A program made the position numbers and the translations under genes. From Charina bottae (Eukaryota; Chordata; Lepidosauria; Squamata; Charinaidae), in NCBI GenBank assembly GCA_023362775.1, contig JALMGJ010000002.1, forward strand, positions 69,479,414-69,543,413: a DNA stretch of 64,000 bases, written 5' to 3'. The notes beneath the pieces were generated by a model. It ran no database searches. It had not been told where the DNA came from and was given only the letters and a program-made list of their open reading frames with translations. Below, in pieces: positions 21,960 through 32,308 of the stretch; within the stretch, counting starts at the first letter, position 1, and each line of letters starts with the position of its first letter.

Positions 21960-22775
21960 TTTCATCAGCTGCGTCTATTCAGGCGGGAAGGGGCGCCCAG
22001 CCCACCGTGGCTCCAACGGTAGACTGTGCCTGTCCAGAGGGGTTCTCCCGCCAGCACCAGCTCCAGCACCGCAGACACGAACATCGCCTCCCCCACGCCT
22101 GTTCCGAAGGGACAGAACAGGATGTAGCCGGCCCCACCACCATCCTGTGTACCTCCAGCGAGGGCTGGCATCACCAGCAGCAGCAGCTCCAGGAGGCGGA
22201 GGCAGCTCCGTACCCGGAGGGGCTGCATCCCACCGCGTAGCTCGGCGGTGCCCCGGCCAACCGGTTCCCTGGCTTGGTCTGGCTGGGACGGCTCCTCCTG
22301 CCCGGTGTGGACAGGTGGTGAGAGCGCTCTCCTGCCATCCCGGGGCCTGCTGCTGCTACCAGGGTGGAGGAGCTCAGAGCGCCACGCCGGGAGGCTTCCT
22401 GCCATGCCTTGCTCAGTCCTCCCAGGGACCCGGGACAGCTCGGCTCAGCAGTGCTGCTGAAAGAGGAACTTCTCCGCCTGGCCAGAAGTTTGGAAAGGGT
22501 GTGTGAGCGCACGTAAGCTAGGCTGGCTGCCGGGGCGGAGGGACTGGGGGCCGTGAGGCTCGGCTCGGCTGCAAGAGCGGTGGCGAGGCGAGGCGGCAAG
22601 ACTGGAGCGCACGAATCAGGCAAAAGCGGTGGAGAGCCCAGCGGATTCCAGGGGGGAAGGCTGAGTGGGAGTTTGGACGCTGGCTTCTTGGCAGCAAGGC
22701 AAGGCTTGGCAGCGGAACTCCCGGCAGAGAGGCAGGGAGGGGATTCTGATGGGATATATGCTGGCTTAAAGGGAA
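21960..22775 (-). other. GC-rich leader-like segment with a signal-peptide ORF
   Basis: This stretch is much richer in G+C and CpG than its surroundings. On the minus strand an ORF runs 22405-21965; an internal Met at 22228 starts an 87-residue protein whose first 24 residues have a basic start, a leucine-rich core (CLRLLELLLLVMPALAGG) and a plausible signal-peptidase site. It continues GGGAGYILFCPFG. The N-terminal layout loosely recalls the start of protein O-fucosyltransferase 1, but the likeness is short and breaks off. A TATA-like catatatccc lies upstream at about 22755. It may be a captured host first exon or part of an unidentified retroelement. Confidence 0.4.
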
Positions 22776-23780
22776 AAAACTCGAGGCTTGAGAATAAACA
22801 GACAAGAATGCAGCTTGTTAGGGCTAACAGTGTTTACTGGTAGCATAAGGCAATAATGTATATACAATCACATTATCGCAAAAATGAAAAAGTTGAATAT
22901 ACATGGTACAGCATTGTCAAAGGAAAAACAAAAACAAACTTATAAGCAGAGTTCTGTGTATTGATCCCAGGGCCAGAGTTCCTGCCACGGCCTATACCCA
23001 AAGCCAGGCATAGCTCACTCTGCCCAGTCCACGGGAAGTGAACACGTGAAGAACTACATGGCTAAAAGACACTAGAAATCAAGAAGCATAGAACACCATT
23101 TTGCATGGTTGTATATTCAGTTCTTCTAGCTTTCTGATTGGCTGGAAGTTAGCTGTGACACACACCAGGCCTCAAAGCACACAGCATTGGGTGGCAGTGG
23201 CTTGCATCTCAGCAAGCACGTGAGTTCCCCCCCTCCTTGCTCAGGGGGCCTGGGCAAGGCTTCCCACAGAAGGAAATCAGGAGGATTTGTTCTCATGGGA
23301 AGATTTCCATTGCTAGCCATAACATGGTACCTTCTCACTCCCTATCTCATGAAGATGTAAACAACGCCATTCAAAATTATGGGAATGCTTGTTATCTAGC
23401 CATCTGGCGTTCAGGTCATCATGAGAACGCTTTGCTGGTAAAGGATACAATTTGCCAAAACACTTCTCATATGGGTAATCTGACAGATTCAGGGACCGGA
23501 TCTTTGGTCAGGAGGCAAGGCTCAGGGTCAGGACTCACCACTGCAGGGCTTCGGAGCATGCGGCACTGACAGGATCAGGTAAGGAGGCAGGAATGGGGTG
23601 GACTGTGGTGCTAGTTCTGGCGATGGGCTCGCACATGGCGAAACAACCGGGCTTCCAGGGCAACGCAGAAGACCGGTGCAGACGGGTGTCTCCGGCAGCG
23701 CATGTTGGATGCGCTGCCCCTTTTATTATTCGCATTTCAGGCCGTTTGTGCGTCTTGGCCAATCGGGCCTTGCACTGCTC
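22776..23780. other. unclassified insert DNA, possible LTR-like part
   Basis: On the minus strand 23150-22800 has a CCAAT box (agccaatcag), a TATA-like gcttataagt and a tgtttattctc close to where the GC-rich leader begins. The order is that of a promoter or LTR, but no ends or duplications are visible. Nothing is coding with confidence. Confidence 0.3.
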
Positions 23781-23994
23781 GGCCCGCCTCTCCACTCTCC
23801 TTTGCTGCGCGCTGATAGGCAGGAGGGCTTCATTTTCCAGGCTGTCTCCCAAAACGGGACAATACTGAGATTTTTGTCAAAAAGACGGTACGGTTCAAAA
23901 ATGCTAAAATAACGGGACTGTTCCGTTCAAAACGGGACATATAGTCACCCTAGCCATAGACTAACACAGCTCTCCTCCTAAAATGTCAGAACAG

Positions 23995-24800
23995 ATATTT
24001 TGGGCTGAGCTTGGAAAGAAATGAGCAGTCAGTAAACACGGGGATCAGGAACCATCTTCTAAACTATGTTTAAATGGAGCCCAACATAAGAAACGTGCAA
24101 ACCGTGAAGAGATGGCCAACCAATCTTTATGGTAACTTGGAGGCCATTATACTATTTAGCAGGAGAAAGGGATCCTGGCTACAATCCAAGCCTAGTAATT
24201 AACAATTAATAGTTATGGAATTGTCCAATGCAGTTTACTTTGATCCCACTTGCATTTCATGGATGACCATATAAAAAAAAAGTAAAGATGCTTTTGAGTT
24301 GAGATTGACTCCCAGTGCTGAATGCAGCTTTCTTGGAGCCCTGGAAATAACTAGGAATAAATAGTGTGAATAAATTTGACTCCCCATTTTTGGTTGTAAA
24401 AATACAAATCCATTATAAGTACAAAGATTTGACAAAACCTGACTGACCTGGGGGTAACTGAAGGGCATCCATGGGGAGTGGGGTCAAAAAAGTCAAGATG
24501 GCAGTTGTGACCCTGTCTCCTTTTTATGTGCAATATGGCTATCATCTTGACTTTTTGGTATCACTTCCCAATAGTACCCCTGGTGCAACTGAAAGATTCT
24601 GTTCAATCAAGGAAAGAGAGAAGATGAAGCATAGAAACTAAAGTGAGGATCCAGGACTGTTTTTATAGTATAGCCAAGTTATTAGGCTGAAGGGGGGAAA
24701 AAACCTGTATTACACCATTTCAGAGTTTGTACCATCTTAAGGTGTTCTTTCTCATATATAATTTTAAAAAATGATATGCTTTTATTAATGATCCTGTTGA
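23995..24800. other. no gene; short inverted repeat at 24486-24557
   Basis: The sequence aaaaagtcaagatg near 24488 is complementary to catcttgacttttt near 24543, a hairpin seen in small dispersed repeats. No coding region is supported. Confidence 0.35.
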
Positions 24801-25893
24801 TCCTTTGATCCCGTTGGGCCCGTGGAAATAGACAGGATCCTCCGGACTGTAAATGCCACCACTTGCCAGTTAGATCCATGCCCCTCCTGGCTGGTGAAGG
24901 CAGCTTGGGGGGTGATGTGTGGGTGGGTCCAGGCGACGGTGAACTCATCCTTGAGGGAGGGAGTGTTTCCGACAACCTTTAAAGAGGCACTGGTGCACCC
25001 CTCCTCAAAAAACCATCGCTGAATCCCATCGTACTGGACAATTTTCGTCTAGTCTCCCACCTCCCCTTTTTAGGGAAGTTGGTTGAGAAAGTGGTGGCAC
25101 TGCAGCTCCAAATGATCCTGGATGAAACGGATTATCTGGACCCCTTTCAGTCGGGGTTCAGGCTTGGATATGGGACAAAAACAGCATTGGTTGCACTTTT
25201 GGATGATCTCTGGTGGGAGCAGGATGGGGAGAGTGCATCGATCCTTGTTCTTCTTGACCTCTCAGCGGCTTTCGATACCATCGACCAAGGTATCCTTTTG
25301 GGTCGGCTCAGGGAGTTGGAGGTGGGTGGTGCAGGTTTGTGCTGGTTTACCACCTTCCTCCAGAGCCAGTCCCAATCAGTGTTGATAGGGAGTGAGAGAT
25401 CTGGCCCGCAGCCCCTCAATTGTGGGGTGCCGCAGGGTTCGATATTCTTTCTGCTCCTTTTTAACATCTACATGAAACTACTGGGTGAGATCATCCATCA
25501 CCATGGCATGAGATATCATCAATATGCTGATGATACTCAATTATACATCTCCATCCTGGGTGATTTAAGTAATGCTGTGACCACCGTTTCTCAGTGCCTG
25601 GAGGCTGTAGGGGTCTGGATGGGGAGAAACAGGCTTCAGCTGAACCCTGGTAAGATGGAGTAGCTGTGGGTTGGGGGCTCTTCGGTATCTGGGAACTTAC
25701 CATCTTTGGTTCTGGATGGGGTTGCACTGCCCCAGACAGATCCAGTGCAGAACCTGGGGGTTCTCCTGGACTCACGGCTCGAAGAGCAGGTGGCAGCCGT
25801 GGTCAGGGGAGCCTTTGCCCAACTTCGTGTGGTGCGCCAGTTATGCCCCTTCCTGGATCGGGAGGCCCTCCAGTCAGTCACTTATGCCCTAGT

Positions 25894-26345
25894 ATCAAAG
25901 TGCGCACCGTGGGGCGGCCTGCTCCTTTTTCCAAGACACCAGTGATCCACGTTCTATGCAGTAAATAGACACTCAAACAGAGATTAGATAAAATAGCCTA
26001 TTTACTTTATATACATACGTAGTCCAAATACACCCAACAGCAGTAACAAATGATACAGCAATACAGTGATGAGAAGTTTCAATCAGCAACGAGAAGAAAG
26101 AACACCAGACTCCTCTGCTTATATACATAAACTGACCAATCACATTATAGGTCACTCTCATCATCTGCCACACCCAACTAAACTATTAGCACCTGTAGTA
26201 TGAGTCATACACTGCCACATCATCCCTACAACAATGGCTGCTAATTGGGTGACTTGCCGAATAATTCCCCTCTCACCTAGATATCAAGCCTCTCCAGTAT
26301 AATTTATCTATCTGTAAATTCCTGGGTATATACAAACCCCAACAT
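25894..26345 (-). mobile_element. LTR-like insertion in L2 with 5-bp duplication
   Basis: The L2 sequence is interrupted exactly between gccctagt and catctccc, and ctagt is duplicated at 25889-25893 and 26346-26350. On the minus strand the 452-bp insert starts (a)tgttggggtttgtata, then has an inverted CCAAT box (attggtc at about 26138) and a TATA box (tgtatataag at 26127-26118), as an LTR promoter would. It has no ORF or internal region. The 3' end (actttgat) is not canonical, so solo LTR is an inference. Confidence 0.6.
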
Positions 26346-27023
26346 CTAGTCATCTCCCATATAGACTATTGCAACATGCTCTACATGGGGCTACCCTTGA
26401 AGAGCATCCAGAAGCTACAGCTGGTCCAGAATGCGGCCACGCGGGCAGTTTTAGGAGTCCCAAAGATGGCTCATATAACACCTTTGCTGCACGAGCTGCA
26501 CTGGGTGCCAGTTTGCTTCCGGGTCCAATTCAAGGTGTTGGTTATAATTTTTAAAGCTCTACATGTCATGGGTCCAGGTTACCTGAGGGACCGCCTCACC
26601 CCCATTGCATTAACCCATCCCACCCAGTCAGGCAGAGAGGGCATGCTATGGACCCCGTCCATGAGAGATTGTCGATTGGCAGGGTCCAGGAAGAGGGTCT
26701 TCTCTGCTGTGGCCCCCGCCCTGTGGAACACGTTACCCCCAGAGGTGAGGCAGGCCCCCACTCTCCTGGCCTTCCAAAAGGGAGTGAAAACCTGGCTTTG
26801 CCACCTCACTTGGGGTGAGAGGGGGGATAGTCAATCATGCGGGTGGCTGGCGCCGTGGTGTGGCCGCAAGGAATTTATATTTTATATAAATTATAAATAT
26901 TTTATATATTTTATATTTACATTTTTATGATGTATTTGTTTTTATGATTTTAATCTCTTGTTATTTTAATTGAATTGTATACTGCCCAGAGTTGCTTGCG
27001 AGATGGGTGGTGCAGAAATGTGA

Positions 27024-27027
27024 GAAA

Positions 27028-27058
<31 letters not shown>

Positions 27059-27060
27059 AT
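27024..27060 (+). repeat. (AAAT)n tail of L2
   Basis: Tetranucleotide run that forms the 3' tail of the preceding LINE. Confidence 0.9.
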
Positions 27061-28380
27061 CTGGCAGATATGGAAGAAAATGACTTAGTTCTTTTTAATA
27101 TGCTAGCATGGGGCTTTTTACATAAGGGAGCATTAAACTATAAGATAAGAGAATTCATTCTACCACTTCAAAAATCTGCCACCATTTCTACCTTATTTGT
27201 AGACTAGGTTACCACGATGGACTCCTAAGACTCTACACATGGAGTTTGTCAGAATTTAAAATTTACTGATTTTTCTGTTCTGTTATAGCTTAATTGATTG
27301 GACATAGTTTTCCTGGTTGAATCGTAAAATCCTGAATTGATTAGCTGAATTTTAGTGCACAAATATATATGCCTTATAACAAAACATGTTTTGAAAAAGA
27401 CTGTCAAACTTGGAAATCAAAACTAAGCCAGTATAGTTACATTCCTAGCTGTTTAAATAAATAAGTGCATGGAATTTTAATTCAGTTCAGTATACATATA
27501 CCTCATCCCAAGAACACTATTAAAACATAAAGTTAAAAATAAAAGCAGACGGGTTTTTTTCTTTTTTGTGGAGGGAAGGAGGTGTGGCTCCCTGTGATGA
27601 AGAGTGGGCCTTTATAATGCTAGTAAAAGGATCTTTTTTGTTCCTGGTGTAGACTTGATATTTCTGATTTCACTGCTGAAACATGGAACTTGCACATCTA
27701 ATTAAACTACAAAATGGAACTGGGTAAATAAGAAAATAAACCTGGATTGGATATTTGCATTGAAGTTCTAAATTTAGCTATTTCATAAATCTCAAAACCA
27801 GATATGAAACTCTTCATTTTTAGCAGCTCATCAAGCGAACTCTTCATGGTATAAACCAAGCATTATCTCCATTCAATTTTGCAGAAATGAATGAAATGAT
27901 GAAGAGAAAAAATATACATAATACTGAAATAGGATTCATATTGATTGGTAAGATATGTGATATCACACAAACCATAGGAAACCAAATGAAATTTAAAAAG
28001 AAACAGGAAATGAGACAAGATAGTGAAATATAAATCTAAAAATTAAATTAAATTAAATTAAAAGATAAAACTGGAAAAAACAGGCATATTGTTCATACAC
28101 TATACTTCCTGTTTAGGATATATCTAGGTTTTACCTACACTGCAATCAGTTTTAGACTGGCTTCCAATCAGAAACCTCTGGAAACTATACACTTGTTTAG
28201 GCTAGGAGGTTTGCAATGAAAAATCCAAAATGGCTTCACAAAGCCACAATTTCTAATAGTCTTTAAGGATAATACAGTACTTATTATAAACAAACTGTTT
28301 CCAAGGTTATTTAAAGTTGTAGTATTGAGGCATCCATAAAAAGCCTAAAAGCATTTTTAAAAATTTGTTTGTGTTATTAG
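27061..28380. other. no gene recognised
   Basis: AT-rich unique DNA. A short (ATTAA)n run occurs at 28042-28062. Confidence 0.35.
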
Positions 28381-28384
28381 ACTT

Positions 28385-28620
28385 GTCAGCTGTTCTAATC
28401 AAGGGACTCTCAGCAGCTTACAATATCATCCAATATATTAAAACATTCACAGTATAATATTGATATGATTAAAAATAAAAATTGAAAAATACACATATAA
28501 CAACATATTGTAATTACAAAAATAATAAGAAAAAACATAGATTCTAATTAATTAAAATAAATATGTTCAACTCTGAACAAATCTCAGACAAGAAAGACCG
28601 CTTCTTGTTGATAAGAAAAG
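28385..28620 (-). mobile_element. possible LINE 3' remnant (L2/L3 type), minus strand
   Basis: The phrase caagggactctcagcagctt followed by acaatatcatcc and AT-rich sequence resembles the inverted 3' end of L2/L3-like LINEs (compare 14745-14775). It is too diverged for a firm call. Confidence 0.4.
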
Positions 28621-29808
28621 ATGCTTATAGACAAGGAGAGCTACTATTCTGTGACTGGCTTCAAACTCTACATTAATTCACAGTTTGCTTAACCATGATT
28701 TATTGAATAAATGAACCACTAGGCCTCAACCCAAACAAATTATATTACAGTATGGTTTATATTTAATGTAATGTGTGACCCCAGGCAATGTATTGATCAG
28801 AAATTATAAACTACATTATTATTATCATAATAATTATCATGCTTTATCTCCTCTCTCTTTCTCTGAGTAAGCAGAGATTGTAAGAGGAATATAAGGCAAC
28901 CAGGTTCCAGGCAGCAACAAGCTCATTGAGGAGATAAATAAGGAAAGCTAATAGGAATTTCCTAGGGCAATTCCACAGGAGGAAGAGAAAAGAGTAACAG
29001 AGGATCTGTGTGTTCTGAGAAACATATTCTGAGTTTTGAGGGGTGGAAAGATCATCTTCTGAATAACTACTGATTGCAAGGGATGTGTCCTGAGAGCCAA
29101 TGGCCACATTTGGGTGACTGAGTGAGAGCTGAATAAGTGTTAGAAGAAAATAAGACAAAACAGATTCCAGGAAGAAAGCACACTGAAAGGGAGAATAGGG
29201 ATTGCTAGCCTGGGGAGTTTGTCAGGAGAACTTAAGGGGAAGTCTTTAACAAGTTTTCTCTCTGTCAAGAGTTTGTACCTAGCTTATTTGAGATGCTGAA
29301 AACAGGAACAAGAAGAAATAAAAATCTTTCCACTGGTGTGCCCTAAGAAGAAAAAGTGAAGATAATGGTGAATAGTCTGCAACTGAAACCAGCAATTTTT
29401 GTGTCATATTTTTTTTCCTGCCTGAAAACAACCTGGCCTAAATTTGCACCAGATGCAAACTTGCAGCAGCCCTTGAAAAAATGAAGTGGAACCACAGTTC
29501 AGCTAATGAGAGAGGATGAGGATTTATCAGTTCAAAGGTAAGAGCTTCTGCAACAGAAACTGACAAGGGCAACTCTCTCTATGAAAGACAGAGGAGCAAA
29601 CCCATTGTACAAAAGTAGGAAGCAAGAAGCCAAAGGTGTAGAAGATATTCTGTACTGCTGAAACTCAGAAGGGCACTTGGGTTCTGGGAAAGAAAAAGAT
29701 ATACTACAGAATGTGAGCCAGCCCCCTAAGGGTCAGGGAGGATGTAACTGTGCACTATAAATAAGACAAAGAGAATATGATAGTTGGAACATGAGTACCA
29801 TGACCAGA
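28621..29808. other. no gene recognised
   Basis: No coding or repeat evidence. The 104-codon minus frame at 28844-29158 lacks motifs and neighbours that would support it. Confidence 0.3.
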
Positions 29809-29811
29809 CCA

Positions 29812-29970
29812 ATCCACTCATGAAATGAAAGCTGGCTGGGTGACCTTGGGCCAGTCCCTCTCTCTCAGCCAAACTCACCTCACAGGGTTGTTGTTGTGGG
29901 GAAAATAGGAGGAGGAAGGAGTGTTAGGTATGTTCGCCACCTTGAGTTATTTATAAAAATAATAAAGGTG
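29812..29970 (+). mobile_element. SINE, 5'-truncated
   Basis: Contains gaaagctggctgggtgacct, tgggccagtc, aactcacctcacagggttg and the tail caccttgagttatttataaa. The same modules are complete in the copy at 31886-32108. The tail resembles the ccgccttgagt end of CR1/L3-type LINEs and not BovB. Confidence 0.85.
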
Positions 29971-29971
29971 G

Positions 29972-30056
29972 GACACAACACAACACAACACAACACAACA
30001 AACACAACACAACACACACAACACACACAACACACACAACACAACACAACACAACA
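29972..30056 (+). repeat. (ACAAC)n microsatellite
   Basis: Imperfect run of acaac and acacaca units extending the SINE tail. Confidence 0.9.
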
Positions 30057-30550
30057 TAACTAAATGTGCTGCATTCCAGAAGTAAGGATCAGAGAAGTGA
30101 CAGAATAACTTCCAAGCTTTAACAAATCCATCGTCAGTTAACCTGTGGGAGAGATTTGTTTTTCAAACCATGGTCAAGGTTATCTAGATGATGAACTACT
30201 GGCACAAGATGGATTGTACCTCATAAGTACTAGTAAAGAAGTTGGCCAAAACATGGTGCGCTTGATTAGGTTCACCATGGTTTTGAACTAAATCCTGTGG
30301 TTTCAAATCAAAATGCCCTAAAATAAAGATCTCAGATAAAAATATATGCGCTGGAAAAAGTGGGAGCGTTGCTGAAATGAAGCTTCTTAAACCAGTCAGT
30401 GAAAAATCAGAAAGAACTTTGGCCCATAAGTTTCATATCCTTCATTGTCTATACACTAATGTATGGGAAATAAATAAAATGAGCTCCAGCTGTTAGTACA
30501 AAAGACAGCTCTGATTTAAAATGGTGAATAATATGATCCCATTTTAATCA
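30057..30550. other. no gene recognised
   Basis: Unique AT-rich sequence between SINE and CR1; nothing supported. Confidence 0.3.
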
Positions 30551-30554
30551 GGTA

Positions 30555-31635
30555 ACTTTCTTATTAGATTGTGAGAATGCTGTAGAAATATCTTAACAAA
30601 GTATCCCATGACATGCTGTGAGGTGGATGGTTCAGTAATATAGTGGATATATACCTGGCTTGAAAATCCTACTCGAAGTGTACTTATCAATGGTTTCTCA
30701 TTAAACTGGAGAAAGGTATCTCTTCAGGGATGCCACAAGGATCAGCTCTGGTACTCTACTCTTCAATCATTTTATTAATCACTTGGATGAAGAGGTGGAG
30801 GGAATGCTTTCAAATTTGTAGATGACAGAAAATTGGATAGAAATGCTACTATCCAGAAGAAGAGACAAAAACACATCTTGATAGGTAGAGAAATGGGCTG
30901 AAAATAACAGAATGAAATTTAGCAGAGACAAATGCAAAGGTCTTCACTTAGGAGTCAAAACTCAAATGCATGAGTATTGGATGGAGAATGCCTGCCTTGT
31001 TAATGGTACTTGTGAAAAGGATCCTAGAGTAGAAATTGACAATAAAGTGAATACGAGCCAGAAATGGGATATGGCTGCAAAGAAATAGCATGTAATTTTA
31101 AGCTGCCTCAGTGGATGTATGATTTCCAAATCATGGGAAATAATTGTTCCCACTTTATTTTGCATTGGTCAAATGCCACCTTGAGTACTGTATCCAGTTT
31201 GGGGCACTTTGTTTTAAGAAGGATTCAGAGAATGTGGAGCAGGTTCAGAGAAGGACAGTGAGGATGAACAGAGGACTAGAAACTCCATCCTATGAAGACA
31301 GATTAGAAAAGATGGTCATATTTAATCTTAGAAAAGATGACTGAGCAGAGATGTGATAGCATTCTTCAAATACCAGAAAGAATGTCATATTGAAGAAAGT
31401 CAAGACTTGTTATCTCTCATTCCAGTAAGGAATAATGGATTTAAGTTACAGGAAGGTAGATTACAATCCAATTTTAGAAAATACTTCCTAACAGCAAGAG
31501 CAGTACAACAGTGAAACCAGTTCCCCAGAGAAGTGCTAGACTCCTCTGAATTAGCTGTGTTCAAACAGAAACTGGACAACCCTCTATCAAGGATGCTTTA
31601 ATCTGGATTCCTGCAATGAGCCAGGGTCGATAGCC
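30555..31635 (+). pseudogene. CR1 LINE, reverse transcriptase C-terminal part
   Basis: Plus-strand landmarks in order: a degraded palm region (gggatgccacaaggatcagc, then a decayed FADD-like tttgtagatgacagaaaatt at about 30815), aaatgcaaaggtcttcactt (KCKVLH), CNLEYCIQFG-like HLEYCIQFGALCFKKD (31168-31215) and QVQRRTVRM. The 3' end shows gaaaatacttcctaacagc and tgtgttcaaacagaaactgg, typical of the last CR1 codons and UTR. Several frameshifts and stops make it inactive. It is 5'-truncated. Confidence 0.85.
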
Positions 31636-31642
31636 TAAATCA

Positions 31643-31711
31643 GTGTTTCTCAACCTTGGCAACTTTAAGATGTGTGGACTTCAACTCCCAAAATTCCCCA
31701 GCCAGCATGGG
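31643..31711 (+). mobile_element. one arm of a palindromic hAT-type MITE
   Basis: Reads cagtgtttctcaaccttggc, then acttcaactcccaaaattcc and ccagccagcatggg. Intact copies of this abundant squamate family are palindromes whose second arm repeats the sequence inverted; here only the left arm survives. Confidence 0.75.
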
Positions 31712-31885
31712 GGCAACTATAGGGAAATCAGTATAGGAGCCTGCAGAAACCATAGGCAAACCACCTCAGGGAACCTCAATTAGCAGGGCAAATCATGTAG
31801 AATAGCCTCAAGTACCCCAGATTCTTCTCTTGGTATCCTCCCCCACCTGACAATTAATTTCAAACATTAATAAAGAGGAATAAAG

Positions 31886-32108
31886 AGCCAGTTTGGTCTA
31901 GTGGTTAAGGTGCTGGGCTAGAAACCAAGAGACTGTGAGTTCTAGTCCCGCCTGAGGCATGAAAGCCGGCTGGGTGACTTTGGGCCAGTCACTCTCTCTC
32001 AGCCCAACTCACCTCACAGGGTTGTTGTTGTGGGGAAAAGAGGAGGAGAAAGGAGTATTTGGTATGTTCGCCGCCTTGAGTTATTTATAAAAATAATAAA
32101 GGCGGGAT
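31886..32108 (+). mobile_element. full-length tRNA-derived SINE with CR1/L3-like tail
   Basis: Starts gagccagtttggtctagtgg with a pol III box-A-like region, has gttctagtcccgcc as a box-B-like segment, then gggccagtcactctctctca, cctcacagggttgttgttg and the tail gccgccttgagttatttata ... ataaaggcggga. Head, body and tail are all present, so this is close to full length. It carries a long (AAAAT)n tail to 32308. Confidence 0.9.
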
Positions 32109-32111
32109 AAA

Positions 32112-32308
32112 AAGTAAATAATAATAAAATAAAATATAAAATAAAATAAAATAAAATAAAATAAAATAATAAAATTAAAATAAAATAATAAAATAAAATA
32201 AAATAAAATAAAATAAAATAAAATAAAATAAAATAAAATAAAATAAAATAAAATAAAATAAAATAAATAATAAAATAATAAAATAATAAAATAAAATAAA
32301 ATAAAAAT
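32112..32308 (+). repeat. (AAAAT)n microsatellite
   Basis: Nearly 200 bp of aaaat and aaat units following the SINE. Open frames of FILFYF-type repeats on the minus strand are artefacts of this run. Confidence 0.95.

Larger units (their letters stand above)
21197..23952 (-). mobile_element. composite hAT-type element, 2.76 kb
   Basis: Perfect 8-bp duplication gccataga at 21189-21196 and 23953-23960. The ends taggctgaccatat and, inverted, tagggtgactatat match the element at 492-976. Compared with that 485-bp copy, this one has nine minisatellite units instead of four and about 2.1 kb of extra DNA between roughly 21625 and 23780. The extra DNA begins with the terminal sequence of another hAT (inverse caggggtacccaaactttt, ending at 21691), followed by stacked palindromes and a GC-rich leader. 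No transposase frame is present. The extra DNA could be a later nested insertion or captured sequence. Confidence 0.8.
20982..23980. mobile_element. inverted-repeat element with 14-bp duplication, split by a hAT composite
   Basis: A perfect 14-bp direct repeat, aaatgtcagaacag, occurs at 20968-20981 and 23981-23994. Inside, 20982-21080 and 21085-21180 are head-to-head copies of one module (gaaggagtctggtagcacct against its inverse in ggtgctactagctccttctga). The right end ctaacacagctctcctcct lies after the hAT composite at 21197-23952. Removing that insert restores a ~245-bp element. The long duplication suggests retroposition rather than cut-and-paste; the family is not identified. Confidence 0.65.
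24803..27060 (+). pseudogene. 5'-truncated L2 LINE (reverse transcriptase half)
   Basis: The copy aligns with the L2 at 35690 onward. Peptides in order: VNATTCQLDPCPSWLVKAA, a frameshift near 25010, VEKVVALQLQMILDETDYLD, LDLSAAFDTIDQGILLGRL, CGVPQGSI, QYADDTQLYIS, NRLQLNPGKMEW followed by a stop at 25661-25663, and after an inserted LTR-like block the C-terminal CFRVQFKVLVIIFKALH and APALWNTLPPEVRQAP. The reverse transcriptase core (25079-25663) is uninterrupted. The 3' end has actgcccagagttgc and (AAAT)n at 27024-27060. Confidence 0.9.

Noticed and set aside
28844..29158. 104-codon minus-strand ORF
   Set aside because: No motif, low complexity at the ends and no supporting context.
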